Positions 1-6,234 of a stretch of DNA of 7,275 nt are shown here, one piece after another (position 1 is the stretch's first letter; each line of letters opens with the position of its first letter). The notes beneath the pieces were generated by a model, which saw only the letters and a list, made by a program, of their open reading frames with translations, was not told the origin of the DNA and ran no database searches. The stretch is from UBA11524 sp963590165 (GTDB lineage: Bacteria; Bacillota; Clostridia; Christensenellales; Aristaeellaceae): positions 1 to 7,275 of the forward strand of contig CAVANO010000050.1 of assembly GCA_963590165.1 (NCBI GenBank). The letters are read 5' to 3'. Both the position numbers and the translations under genes were made by a program.

Positions 1-474
1 ACGTGGCTGAACACCTACTGCCTGTCCCTCAAGGACTCGACGCGCCATAAGTACCTGACCGCCATCCAGAGCAGCCGCTTTGCCGACGTCTACTACGTCA
101 TGCTCTTCACCGGTCTTCGCCGCGTTCAGCGCGACCAGATTGCCCGCCGCCTTTCCGCCGGACAGTCATGGAACAACCCCAACGACTTCGTCTTCACCAA
201 CGCCGTCGGCGCACCCCTTCGCAGCAATGCCGTCTACCGCGCTTTCAAACGTATCATTGCGGCCATCGGTCTTGACCCCTCCATACGCCTGCATGACTTG
301 CGCCACACCTTCGCGACCCTCTCCATCCAGAACGGCACGGACATCAAGACCATTTCCGAAACTCTCGGCCACGCCACGACCGCCTTCACGATGGACGTTT
401 ACGGCCACGTTTCCGACCAGATGCAGCGCAACGCGTCCGCCCGCATGGAGCAACTTATCCAATCCCTTTCCTAA
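1..474 (+). CDS. Tyrosine recombinase/integrase, 3' part, internally collapsed and probably inactive
   Basis: The frame is open from the first base to TAA at 472-474, giving 157 visible residues; the true start lies outside the window. Hallmarks of the catalytic domain are present: TGLRR with the first catalytic Arg (residue 40), HDLRHTFATL with the HxxR pair, LGH, and the nucleophile region MDVYGHVS. Such proteins cut and rejoin DNA at attachment sites of phages or integrative elements. The family normally has about 60 residues after TGLRR (typically GE, then the beta-hairpin carrying the catalytic Lys). Here TGLRR is followed at once by VQRDQIARRL, which resembles the later helix before the DFVF strand. 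Likewise a core-binding-like start (WLNTY, STRHKY) runs straight into the catalytic-domain start (LTAIQSSRFADVYYV). I infer two in-frame deletions, so the product is probably non-functional. Recognition of the family is firm; the deletions rest on memory of homologues. Confidence 0.82.
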   Translation, partial: TWLNTYCLSLKDSTRHKYLTAIQSSRFADVYYVMLFTGLRRVQRDQIARRLSAGQSWNNPNDFVFTNAVGAPLRSNAVYRAFKRIIAAIGLDPSIRLHDLRHTFATLSIQNGTDIKTISETLGHATTAFTMDVYGHVSDQMQRNASARMEQLIQSLS

Positions 475-478
475 TGAT

Positions 479-507
479 GGGGTACGATTGGGGTATACTC
501 TCACCCC
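479..507 (+). promoter_or_regulatory. Conserved GGGGTA repeats after the integrase stop, possible recombinase or att-related site
   Basis: Two GGGGTA motifs at 479-484 and 490-495 are spaced 11 bp apart, about one helical turn. They are followed by ACCCC at 503-507, inverted relative to them. The inverted copy near 6923-6951 preserves this stretch with a single base change, while the adjoining patch has diverged. Conservation outside a reading frame and directly beside an integrase stop suggests a DNA site such as an arm-type binding site or part of an attachment region. This role is inference; no known consensus was matched. Confidence 0.3.
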
Positions 508-561
508 TTATCCCCATCAACCTCAGTAATTCCAACGCTTTGCGCCTCTCTACATAAAAAA

Positions 562-596
562 GGGTCAAGAAAAGGGACGAAGTCCCCCCTTGACCC
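562..596 (-). terminator. Hairpin terminator after the TIM-barrel gene, probably bidirectional
   Basis: GGGTCAAG (562-569) pairs with CTTGACCC (589-596), and an inner stem GGGAC/GTCCC (574-578 with 582-586) closes on a GAA loop. On the minus strand the stem is followed by six T residues (opposite 556-561), the usual intrinsic-terminator layout, starting 17 bp after the TAA of the minus-strand gene at 614. On the plus strand it is followed by ATTTTG, so it may also stop integrase transcripts. It lies inside the inverted repeat. Confidence 0.8.
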
Positions 597-613
597 ATTT
601 TGCGCGTTGCGCT

Positions 614-1378
614 TTATGCTTCCATGAGTGCCTTGATGTTTGTCAGGCTGCGCGCGAGGCAGTCAAACGGACTTTCGCCGTAACAGTTATCCTGCTCAAC
701 GAGTGCATATTCCGTTTTGCCGATTGCCTGCAGGCGCGTAAGAATCCGCCCGAAGTCCATGTTGCCCTCACCGACAACCGCCATGCGCTGCTCGAAGCCC
801 TTGACGGCCATATCCTTGAGATGCACGCAGGGAATGCGGTCCTGCAGGCTGTCAATCGTCGCGAGGACATCTGCGCCTGCTGCCTGCACCCAGTACGTGT
901 CAAGCGTAATGCCCATCAGCTCCGCCGGCATCTGTGTCAGCAGGACATCGAATATTTTCCGCCCGTCGCGCAGGCGTGTCCATTCGATGTTGTGGTTGTG
1001 GTACATGAGCTTTTTGCCGGCATCGCGGATTTTCTTCGCGGGCGTCAGGAAATCTGCGGCGAACCGGTCAATCCACTCGGCAGTCTGGTATTTGGGTGCC
1101 ATCATGCCGATGCCGATGTAATCGCAGCCGAGCAGGTCATGCTCGCGGATGACGGCATCGGTGTCGCTGATGATGCGTTCGGGATTCGTGTGGGTCAGGG
1201 CGACCTTCAGCCCGAACTCGCCGCAGATGTCGCGCTGCGCCTCAACAGGGACATTGCCTACGCCGGACAGCTGCACACAGGTGTAGCCGATGGCGGACAG
1301 CCGCCGCATGGACTCGCGGAAATCGCGTTCGTTCTGCATGTAGTCGCGGACAGTATACGTTTGTGCGCCGATTTTCAT
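614..1378 (-). CDS. Sugar phosphate isomerase/epimerase family protein (xylose-isomerase-like TIM barrel)
   Basis: A 254-residue single-domain protein of the AP-endonuclease-2/xylose-isomerase-like superfamily, the usual length for this group. Visible motifs in order: MKIGAQTYTVRD at the first strand, LTHTNPERI (about 61-69), YHNHNIEW (126-133), GITLDTYW (156-163), VHLKDM (185-190), EGNMDFGRIL (204-213) and ALVEQD (225-230). By analogy with the family, E132, D160, H186 and E228 would form the divalent-metal site that isomerises or epimerises a sugar or polyol derivative in the cytoplasm; the substrate cannot be told from sequence. I chose the ATG at 1378 because a strong Shine-Dalgarno sequence lies 7 bp upstream. 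An in-frame ATG at 1405 would add nine residues and place that site inside the gene. It follows the LRR gene by 55 bp, probably in one transcript, and is last before the terminator at 562-596. Confidence 0.9.
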   Translation of the reverse strand: MKIGAQTYTVRDYMQNERDFRESMRRLSAIGYTCVQLSGVGNVPVEAQRDICGEFGLKVALTHTNPERIISDTDAVIREHDLLGCDYIGIGMMAPKYQTAEWIDRFAADFLTPAKKIRDAGKKLMYHNHNIEWTRLRDGRKIFDVLLTQMPAELMGITLDTYWVQAAGADVLATIDSLQDRIPCVHLKDMAVKGFEQRMAVVGEGNMDFGRILTRLQAIGKTEYALVEQDNCYGESPFDCLARSLTNIKALMEA

Positions 1379-1385
1379 GGCAGAT

Positions 1386-1396
1386 ACCTCCTCCTT
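1386..1396 (-). promoter_or_regulatory. Ribosome binding site that fixes the TIM-barrel gene start
   Basis: The minus strand reads AAGGAGGAGGT, then seven bases, then ATG at 1378. This near-perfect Shine-Dalgarno sequence overlaps the coding region implied by the longer ATG-1405 start, so the shorter protein is preferred. Confidence 0.8.
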
Positions 1397-1433
1397 ATTT
1401 GCCATATGCCAAAGGGCTTATGATTGCCCTCTG

Positions 1434-3155
1434 TCAGTCGTCAAACGGGATATAGGACCCTTGCTTGAACATTTTCCGGACAATGGACGAATGCGGATAA
1501 TAGCTCCAGTCGTCGCCGGTGGAATGCGAGGACGTTGTGTTGATGATGGTGTCGGGCAGATGCGCCTTCAGGGAGGCAACGACATCGGACGGCACGGTAG
1601 CAGTGCCCGCGTATTTGCCGCTGTTGTTAATCCACAGGCGCTGCAGCCATGTCATGCTCTCCAGCGGCGACCAGTCCGTGATGCTGTTGAAGCACAGGTT
1701 CAGGTCGACCAGGTGCGTCAGACCGGTCAGCGGCGTCAGGTCGGACACGTGGTTCATGAACAGCTCCAGATATTCCAGATTCTCCAGCTTTGCCAGCACG
1801 GAGATGTCCGTGACCTCGTTCGCGGCGATAATCAGCACCTTGAGCTGCGGCAAATCCTCCAGGAAGGACAGGTCGTCCACGGCATTGTGCCCGATGTCCA
1901 GTGCGAGAAGGTTATGGCAGTACTTGAGCACGGAGAACGTCTTGCTCGTGTGGAAGTCGCTCTGATACGTATGCTGCGTGGAGAAGGCAGTCGCATCCGT
2001 GCGGACAAGGTGGTCGCCGACGTACATCGTCCAGCCGAATTCAATCTGCGGATAGCGTTCGGAAAGCATCTCCATGTCTGCACGCTTCATCTTCGTGCCG
2101 TACATGTCCAGTTTCGTGAGGTTCGGCATCTGGTCGATGAAGTCGCAGAGCTTGTCAAAATCAGAAACGACCGTTTTCTCAAGGTCAACGTATTCCGCAG
2201 TGCGGTCGAACGTCATCTTCGCGTAGGTGACGGTCGGCGAGGGCGTTGCGGTGGGTTCGGGCGCGGGCAGCGTCTCGTAATCCGTCAGCGTTTCGGAGAA
2301 GGGCGTGTATTCTCCGGAGCGGAACATGGCGTACAGGATGTCGTAGCGCTCGTGCTCGCGCCAGCCGCCGTTGGTGGAGTAAGACGTGGAATCGATATAC
2401 GTGTTGGGCAGATGTTCCTTGAGCGACTGAACGACCGTCTTGGAAATCGGGTCGGTCTCCATGTAGTTATTGGAGTTATACACCCAGAGGCGCTCCAATT
2501 GCGTCAGCCCCTCCAGCGGCGTCCAGTCCTTGATGTAGTTGAAGCAGATATTCAGGTCAATCAGGTTCGTTAAATTTGCCAGCGGCGAAATGTCACGAAT
2601 CTTGTTCTTGAAAATTTCCAGATATTCCAGCTTCGTCAGGTTCTGGAGCGGCGTGATATCCTCGACGTGGTTGCATGCGATAATCAGCACGCGCAGTTCC
2701 GTCATGTCCGAAAGGAAGGATATGTCATCCACGGAATTATGCCCGATATCCAGCGCCATCATGTTTTTGCAGTACTTCAGCACCGAGAAATCGCGGCTTG
2801 TATGCGGGTCGCTCTTGTTATTATGGAGTGTGGAAAACACCGTTGCGTCCGTGCGGACAAGGTGGTCGCCGATGCGCATTGTCCATCCGAAGGTGATATT
2901 CGGGTAACGCTCCGCGAGCATTTCGATATTTGTCCGGCTGATTTTGGTGGCGTACATATCGAGCTGCGTGAGGTTCGGGAGCTGGTCGAGGAAGGAACAA
3001 AGCGCATCGTAATCGGACACGACGAGGTCACCGAGGTCGAGCGTTTCAACGGACAAATCGACCGTGAGCGTCATGAAGGTGACGGTGTCGGATTCCGCAA
3101 GGGCAAAAGTGCATAGGAGAAGGATGGTCAAGAGGAACGGCAAAAATTTCTTCAT
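1434..3155 (-). CDS. Secreted leucine-rich-repeat protein with two tandem homologous halves
   Basis: A 573-residue protein. It begins with a Sec-type signal peptide: MKK, then a hydrophobic core to about residue 18, with likely cleavage near FALA-ES (residue 20). Two homologous halves follow (about 24-288 and 309-573, offset 284-285 residues), joined by a Pro/Thr-rich linker, PAPEPTATPSPT (297-308). Each half contains PNLT(Q/K)LDMY, FGWTM..GDHLVRTDAT, FSVLKYC, LDIGHN, then about five repeats of the LxxLxIxxNxIxDxxPLxxLT type (22-residue, SDS22/internalin-like), and ends in a module of the form MF(R/K).G.Y.PF. No LPXTG, cell-wall-binding or membrane anchor is visible at the C-terminus, so it is probably exported and released or held by its fold. 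LRRs generally bind proteins; the partner is unknown. Start: ATG with AAAAGGAG six bases upstream. The hairpin array lies directly upstream and the TIM-barrel gene 55 bp downstream. Confidence 0.88.
   Translation of the reverse strand: MKKFLPFLLTILLLCTFALAESDTVTFMTLTVDLSVETLDLGDLVVSDYDALCSFLDQLPNLTQLDMYATKISRTNIEMLAERYPNITFGWTMRIGDHLVRTDATVFSTLHNNKSDPHTSRDFSVLKYCKNMMALDIGHNSVDDISFLSDMTELRVLIIACNHVEDITPLQNLTKLEYLEIFKNKIRDISPLANLTNLIDLNICFNYIKDWTPLEGLTQLERLWVYNSNNYMETDPISKTVVQSLKEHLPNTYIDSTSYSTNGGWREHERYDILYAMFRSGEYTPFSETLTDYETLPAPEPTATPSPTVTYAKMTFDRTAEYVDLEKTVVSDFDKLCDFIDQMPNLTKLDMYGTKMKRADMEMLSERYPQIEFGWTMYVGDHLVRTDATAFSTQHTYQSDFHTSKTFSVLKYCHNLLALDIGHNAVDDLSFLEDLPQLKVLIIAANEVTDISVLAKLENLEYLELFMNHVSDLTPLTGLTHLVDLNLCFNSITDWSPLESMTWLQRLWINNSGKYAGTATVPSDVVASLKAHLPDTIINTTSSHSTGDDWSYYPHSSIVRKMFKQGSYIPFDD
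1437..3086 (-). repeat. Internal duplication within the LRR gene
   Basis: The half encoded at about 2292-3086 and the half at about 1437-2231 translate to clearly homologous domains in the same order, including FGWTM..GDHLVRTDAT and FSVLKYC in both. Period is about 852 bp including the linker. DNA identity is partial, so the duplication is not recent. Confidence 0.85.
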
Positions 3156-3178
3156 AGCAAGCTCCTTTTACGCAAAAC

Positions 3179-3407
3179 CGGGGCGCAGCCCCCAAAAGGG
3201 TTTCGAAAGGGTCGAAGACCCTTCGCAGGTCAAGGGCAGAGCCATTGTGGGGCTTGGGGCAACGCCCCAAAGAGGGTTTCGAAAGGGTCGAAAACCCTTC
3301 GCAGGTCAAGGGCAGAGCCATTGTGGGGTTTGGGGCAACGCCCCAAAGAGGGTTTCGAAAGGGTCGAAGACCCTTCGCGGGTCAAGGGCAGAGCCCTTGC
3401 GGGGCTT
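3179..3407. repeat. Tandem array of 76-bp hairpin-rich repeats
   Basis: Full units occupy 3198-3273 and 3274-3349 and differ at only two bases. A partial third unit (58 bp) covers 3350-3407, and a degenerate unit end lies at 3179-3197. Each unit has three short inverted repeats: AAGGGTC-GAA-GACCCTT, CAAGGGC-AGA-GCC(A/C)TTG, and TTGGGGC-AAC-GCCCCAA. The array fills the gap between the 3' end of cinA and the LRR gene, both on the minus strand, and its last 26 bases lie inside cinA. It probably forms RNA hairpins that end or stabilise the cinA transcript. There are no unique spacers, so it is not a CRISPR array. Confidence 0.92.
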
Positions 3408-4635
3408 CCTGCAGGATTGCGTAGATTGCGTGTTTCGCCGCAAGGGTGCGAATCCGTTCCCTGTTGCCGGCAAGGTGCAGACGGAAGGCGCGCGTCCCAT
3501 TCGCGGTCGACACGCCCACGCACACCGTTCCGACAGGGCAGCTTTCCGTGCCGCCGTCAGGTCCTGCAATGCCTGTCGTGCTGACGGCAATATCCACGCC
3601 GAGGCGCATGCGCGTGCCTTCCGCCATGGCGCAGGCAACTTCCTCGCTCACAACGCCGAAGCGCTCGATGGTGTCCGCAGGGACATTCGCCAGAATCGTC
3701 TTTGTGTCCGTCTGGTACGTCACCAGACCGGCACGCACGACCGCCGATGCGCCCGGAATGTCCACGAGGGACGCGACGACCTTGCCGCCGGTCAGGCTCT
3801 CGCAGGTTGCGCAGGTCATGCCGCACCGGCGGAGGGCTTGCACCGCGGTTTTCGCAAGGGAGCCGCTTTCGTCTTCCTCAATGGCGTAAATCACATGCCC
3901 GAGGCGCGACTGAATCTGCGCAAGCAGCGGATTCAGCAGGGCAATCGCCTCATCCTGCGTCGCTGCGGAGGCGGTGGCACGCAGCAGCACCTCGCCCAGC
4001 GAGCAATACGGCGAAAGCGTCGGATTTTCGCCGAGCTCAAGGTCATACAGGCGCGTGTCCACCTCCGATTCACCCATGCCGAAAATGCGCACGTACCGGC
4101 TGACCAGCACGCGGCCGGACAACTGCTGCAAATACGGCTCGACTGCGTCGCGGAACATCGGCTCGAGCTCGCACGGCGGGCCGGGCAGATGAATGACGAT
4201 TTTGCCGCCGCCCATGGGGACGATCGCACCCGGTGCGGTGCCGTTGGGATTCAGCAGGAGGGTCGAATCCGGCGTGAACATCGCCTGAGAGAGGTTGTTG
4301 AGCGTCATATTCCGGTGATACTGGCGGAAACGCGCGGTGACCATCGCCTCAGCTTCGGGGAAAACGACAAGTTCCTTGCCGGCGACCTTCGCCGCGACAC
4401 GCTTGGTGATGTCATCGACTGTCGGGCCGAGTCCGCCGGAGGTGATGACGAGATCGGCGCGGCTGAGTGCAAGGCGGTACGCCTCTTCCAAACGGGCAGG
4501 ATTATCGCCTACGACGGTTTGATGCTGCTGGGTGATGCCGAGGGCGGAGAGACGCCGCGAGAGAAATTGCGCGTTGGTGTTGAGAACCTGCCCCATCAGG
4601 AGCTCCGTGCCGATGCAGAGGATTTCTGCAATCAT
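3382..4635 (-). CDS. cinA: CinA: MoCF-like domain plus nicotinamide-nucleotide amidohydrolase
   Basis: A 417-residue two-domain cytoplasmic protein of normal CinA length. The N-terminal MoCF/MogA-like domain (about 4-170) shows AEILCIGTELLMGQ at the start, TSGGLGPTVDD (65-75) and LPGPPCELEPM (150-160). The C-terminal CinA/PncC domain (about 258-410) shows ESLTGG (279-284, the family's catalytic-serine motif, usually ESCTGG), VDIPGAS, VSEEVA, TTGIAGPDGG and PVGTV. PncC-type domains deamidate nicotinamide mononucleotide to nicotinate mononucleotide in the pyridine-nucleotide salvage cycle; in some bacteria CinA is co-expressed with recA during competence. The ATG at 4635 has AGGTG seven bases upstream. 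The last seven residues (APQGLCP) and the TGA are contributed by the hairpin repeat, which seems to have replaced the original tail without touching the domain. Upstream lies 217 bp of non-coding DNA and the malic enzyme gene. Confidence 0.95.
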   Translation of the reverse strand: MIAEILCIGTELLMGQVLNTNAQFLSRRLSALGITQQHQTVVGDNPARLEEAYRLALSRADLVITSGGLGPTVDDITKRVAAKVAGKELVVFPEAEAMVTARFRQYHRNMTLNNLSQAMFTPDSTLLLNPNGTAPGAIVPMGGGKIVIHLPGPPCELEPMFRDAVEPYLQQLSGRVLVSRYVRIFGMGESEVDTRLYDLELGENPTLSPYCSLGEVLLRATASAATQDEAIALLNPLLAQIQSRLGHVIYAIEEDESGSLAKTAVQALRRCGMTCATCESLTGGKVVASLVDIPGASAVVRAGLVTYQTDTKTILANVPADTIERFGVVSEEVACAMAEGTRMRLGVDIAVSTTGIAGPDGGTESCPVGTVCVGVSTANGTRAFRLHLAGNRERIRTLAAKHAIYAILQEAPQGLCP

Positions 4636-4852
4636 CCGAATTCACCTCGAAATAAGGGTTTCTTTTTCTGTTGTCGGAAATCGCTTCAGGAAGGTATTTT
4701 TTCACACTTGGTTTGGATCGCAACTGATTCAGGGGGCTTTTCGATCGTCCCCTGAGACCCCTTCGGCGTCATCTGAGCAGCTTAGTTTGGGATGCGGTTT
4801 TAGTAGTTTATAGCTCCCCAAGCGACAAAATAAATGAAGTCTGGAAAAACAA
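4636..4852. other. Intergenic stretch between malic enzyme and cinA
   Basis: No gene is supported here. The only clear structure is an inverted repeat, TCAGGGG (4729-4735) with CCCCTGA (4749-4755), with a 13-base loop and no T-run on the minus strand. It could be a weak terminator for the malic enzyme gene or a processing site. The cinA ribosome binding site lies at the right-hand strand start, just upstream of 4635. I saw no convincing promoter pair. Confidence 0.4.
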
Positions 4853-6031
4853 TTATTTTCCCAGCTTGCTGACGCCGGATGCTTTTGCACAATCCATAAC
4901 TGCCTTCGCAACGGCAGGCGCAACGCGCTTGTCAAATGCGCCGGGGATGATGTAATCCTCCTTCAGCTCACTGTCGGAAACGATGCCTGCAATCGCCAGC
5001 GCGGCGGAACGCTTCATTTCCTCTGTGATGTCGGTCGCCTGCGCATCGAGTGCGCCGCGGAAAATGCCGGGGAAAACCAGCACGTTGTTGATCTGGTTCG
5101 GGTAGTCGCTGCGGCCGGTCGCGATGACGCGTGCGCCGCCCTTTGCCGCTTCTTCAGGCATGATTTCAGGCGTGGGATTCGCCATGGCAAACACAATCGC
5201 GTCCTTCGCCATCGTCGCGACCATGTCCGCCGTGACAATCTTCGGGGCGGATACGCCAATGAACACGTCCTTGCCCTTCATGATTTCGGCAAGCGGACCG
5301 CGCTCGTTGCGGCGGTTCGTGACCTCCGCCATGGCACGCTGTGCCGGATTCAGCCAGTCCTCGTCCTTGCTGACCGCGCCGGCACGGTCGACCAGCACGA
5401 TGTTGCCTGCACCGAACTGCAGCAGCAGCTTTGCAATCGAGATACCTGCACTGCCGGCACCGTTGATGACGATTTCGGCGTCCTCCATCTTCTTGCCGAC
5501 GAGACGCAGCGCATTCAGCAGCCCGGCGGAGACGACAATCGCCGTGCCGTGCTGGTCATCGTGGAAAACAGGAATGTCCAGCTCCTTGCGCAGGCGCGTT
5601 TCGATTTCAAAGCAGCGCGGCGCGGAGATGTCCTCCAGATTGATGCCGCCGAAGGTCGGGGCAATCGCCTTCACCGTGCGGATGATTTCCTCGACATCCT
5701 TCGTGTCCAGGCAAATCGGGAACGCGTCCACGTCCGCGAACTCCTTGAACAGGATGGCTTTGCCCTCCATGACCGGCATCGCTGCCAACGGACCGATGTC
5801 GCCCAGACCCAGCACTGCCGTGCCGTCCGACACGACTGCGACGAGGTTGCCCTTCGCGGTGTAACGGTAGACGTCGGCCGGATTTGCGTGAATGCGGCGG
5901 CAGGGCTCGGCAACGCCGGGCGTGTAGGCGGTGGACAGGTCATCGCGGTTCTCAACCTTGACCTTGCTGCGAACGGCGACCTTGCCGTGATGGGCTTCGT
6001 GCATTTCAAGTGCTGCCTGATTATAATCCAT
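4853..6031 (-). CDS. Malic enzyme (oxaloacetate-decarboxylating malate dehydrogenase), short bacterial type
   Basis: A 392-residue protein, the length of the compact bacterial malic enzymes without a phosphotransacetylase tail. It converts malate to pyruvate and CO2 with reduction of NAD(P). Visible residues: STAYTPGV with the general-acid Tyr (Y36), EGKAILFKEFA with the catalytic Lys (K91), metal ligands in NLEDI (E133, D134) and FHDDQHGT (D158, D159), a Rossmann glycine motif GAGSAG (191-196) followed by IVLVD with Asp at the end of the second strand (D215), and FAMANPTPEI plus NNVLVFPGIFRGAL near the C-terminus. The acidic D215 suggests NAD preference, which is inference. The ATG at 6031 has AGAGGAG 11 bases upstream, slightly far but the best candidate, and the protein starts like its homologues. 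It is divergent from bioY and is followed by cinA after 217 bp. Confidence 0.95.
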   Translation of the reverse strand: MDYNQAALEMHEAHHGKVAVRSKVKVENRDDLSTAYTPGVAEPCRRIHANPADVYRYTAKGNLVAVVSDGTAVLGLGDIGPLAAMPVMEGKAILFKEFADVDAFPICLDTKDVEEIIRTVKAIAPTFGGINLEDISAPRCFEIETRLRKELDIPVFHDDQHGTAIVVSAGLLNALRLVGKKMEDAEIVINGAGSAGISIAKLLLQFGAGNIVLVDRAGAVSKDEDWLNPAQRAMAEVTNRRNERGPLAEIMKGKDVFIGVSAPKIVTADMVATMAKDAIVFAMANPTPEIMPEEAAKGGARVIATGRSDYPNQINNVLVFPGIFRGALDAQATDITEEMKRSAALAIAGIVSDSELKEDYIIPGAFDKRVAPAVAKAVMDCAKASGVSKLGK

Positions 6032-6113
6032 CTTCTTATTTACTCCTCTGCTCGATGCTTGAAGCGCGGTCAGGGGCAGTCTGTCCGCCCTGAAACGCCT
6101 TTGTGACCCCTTC

Positions 6114-6122
6114 AGTTTAGCA
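6114..6122 (-). promoter_or_regulatory. Possible extended -10 promoter for malic enzyme
   Basis: The minus strand reads TGC-TAAACT, an extended -10-like element about 80 bp upstream of the malic enzyme ATG. No good -35 box is found at 17 bp. It is the best candidate in the divergent intergenic region, but weak. Confidence 0.35.
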
Positions 6123-6163
6123 CATTTTCGGCGAAAATAAAAGACTGCAGAAAGGATTCCTTC

Positions 6164-6192
6164 TTGACAGGTGAAAGGAACTATGGTAAACT
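6164..6192 (+). promoter_or_regulatory. SigmaA-type promoter of bioY
   Basis: A perfect TTGACA (-35, 6164-6169), a 17-bp spacer and TAAACT (-10, 6187-6192) place transcription start near 6199, about 35 bases before the bioY start. The -10 box lies inside the left half of a BirA-like operator, the arrangement expected for repression. Confidence 0.75.
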
Positions 6193-6213
6193 GCTAACTG
6201 CATTTTGGTTTAC
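6186..6213 (+). promoter_or_regulatory. BirA-like biotin operator upstream of bioY
   Basis: GTAAACT (6186-6192) and GGTTTAC (6207-6213) form an inverted repeat separated by 14 bp. This matches the layout of the known BirA operator of Bacillota (TTGTwAACC, 14-15 bp, GGTTwACAA). The left half overlaps the -10 box and the right half lies past the transcription start. Biotinyl-BirA would thus block bioY when biotin is plentiful. birA itself is not in the window. Confidence 0.75.
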
Positions 6214-6234
6214 GCAAAGGAGGCTTTTTCCGTG

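Larger units (their letters stand above)
202..596 (+). repeat. Left copy of a 395-bp inverted repeat (integrase 3' end plus tail)
   Basis: This segment aligns without gaps to the reverse complement of 6834-7228. I count about 36 differences in 395 bases by eye, about 91% identity. It covers 273 coding bases of the integrase and 122 bases after its stop codon. Within the tail, 8 of 12 differences fall in a short patch at about 508-516; the rest of the tail is almost unchanged, including the hairpin at 562-596. The repeat stops just past the hairpin, about 18 bp before the end of the neighbouring minus-strand gene. Confidence 0.9.

Noticed and set aside
590..1423. Plus-strand open frame of 277 codons opposite the TIM-barrel gene
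   Set aside because: The minus-strand protein has full family motifs, a strong ribosome binding site and a downstream terminator; this frame has none and begins inside the terminator.
1377..2573. Plus-strand open frame of 398 codons antisense to the LRR gene
   Set aside because: It is a GC-rich shadow of the LRR gene; the repeat pattern and signal peptide are only in the minus-strand protein.
3379..3386. GGGTCAAG in the hairpin array matching the stem of the terminators at 562 and 6834
   Set aside because: The match is only about ten bases and the surrounding structure differs, so common origin is not supported.
3179..3407. CRISPR array
   Set aside because: The units abut with no unique spacers, and no cas genes are present.
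3064..4755. Long plus-strand open frame of 563 codons across the hairpin array and antisense to cinA
   Set aside because: It lies opposite a clear cinA gene, its translation is Arg/Gly-rich with repeat-derived segments, and no domain or ribosome binding site supports it.
5549..6106. Plus-strand open frames antisense to malic enzyme
   Set aside because: They oppose a complete, motif-perfect malic enzyme and have no independent support.
6205..6234. Upstream TTG start for bioY
   Set aside because: It falls within the BirA-like operator and has no ribosome binding site; AAAGGAGG lies downstream of it and fits GTG 6232 or ATG 6235.
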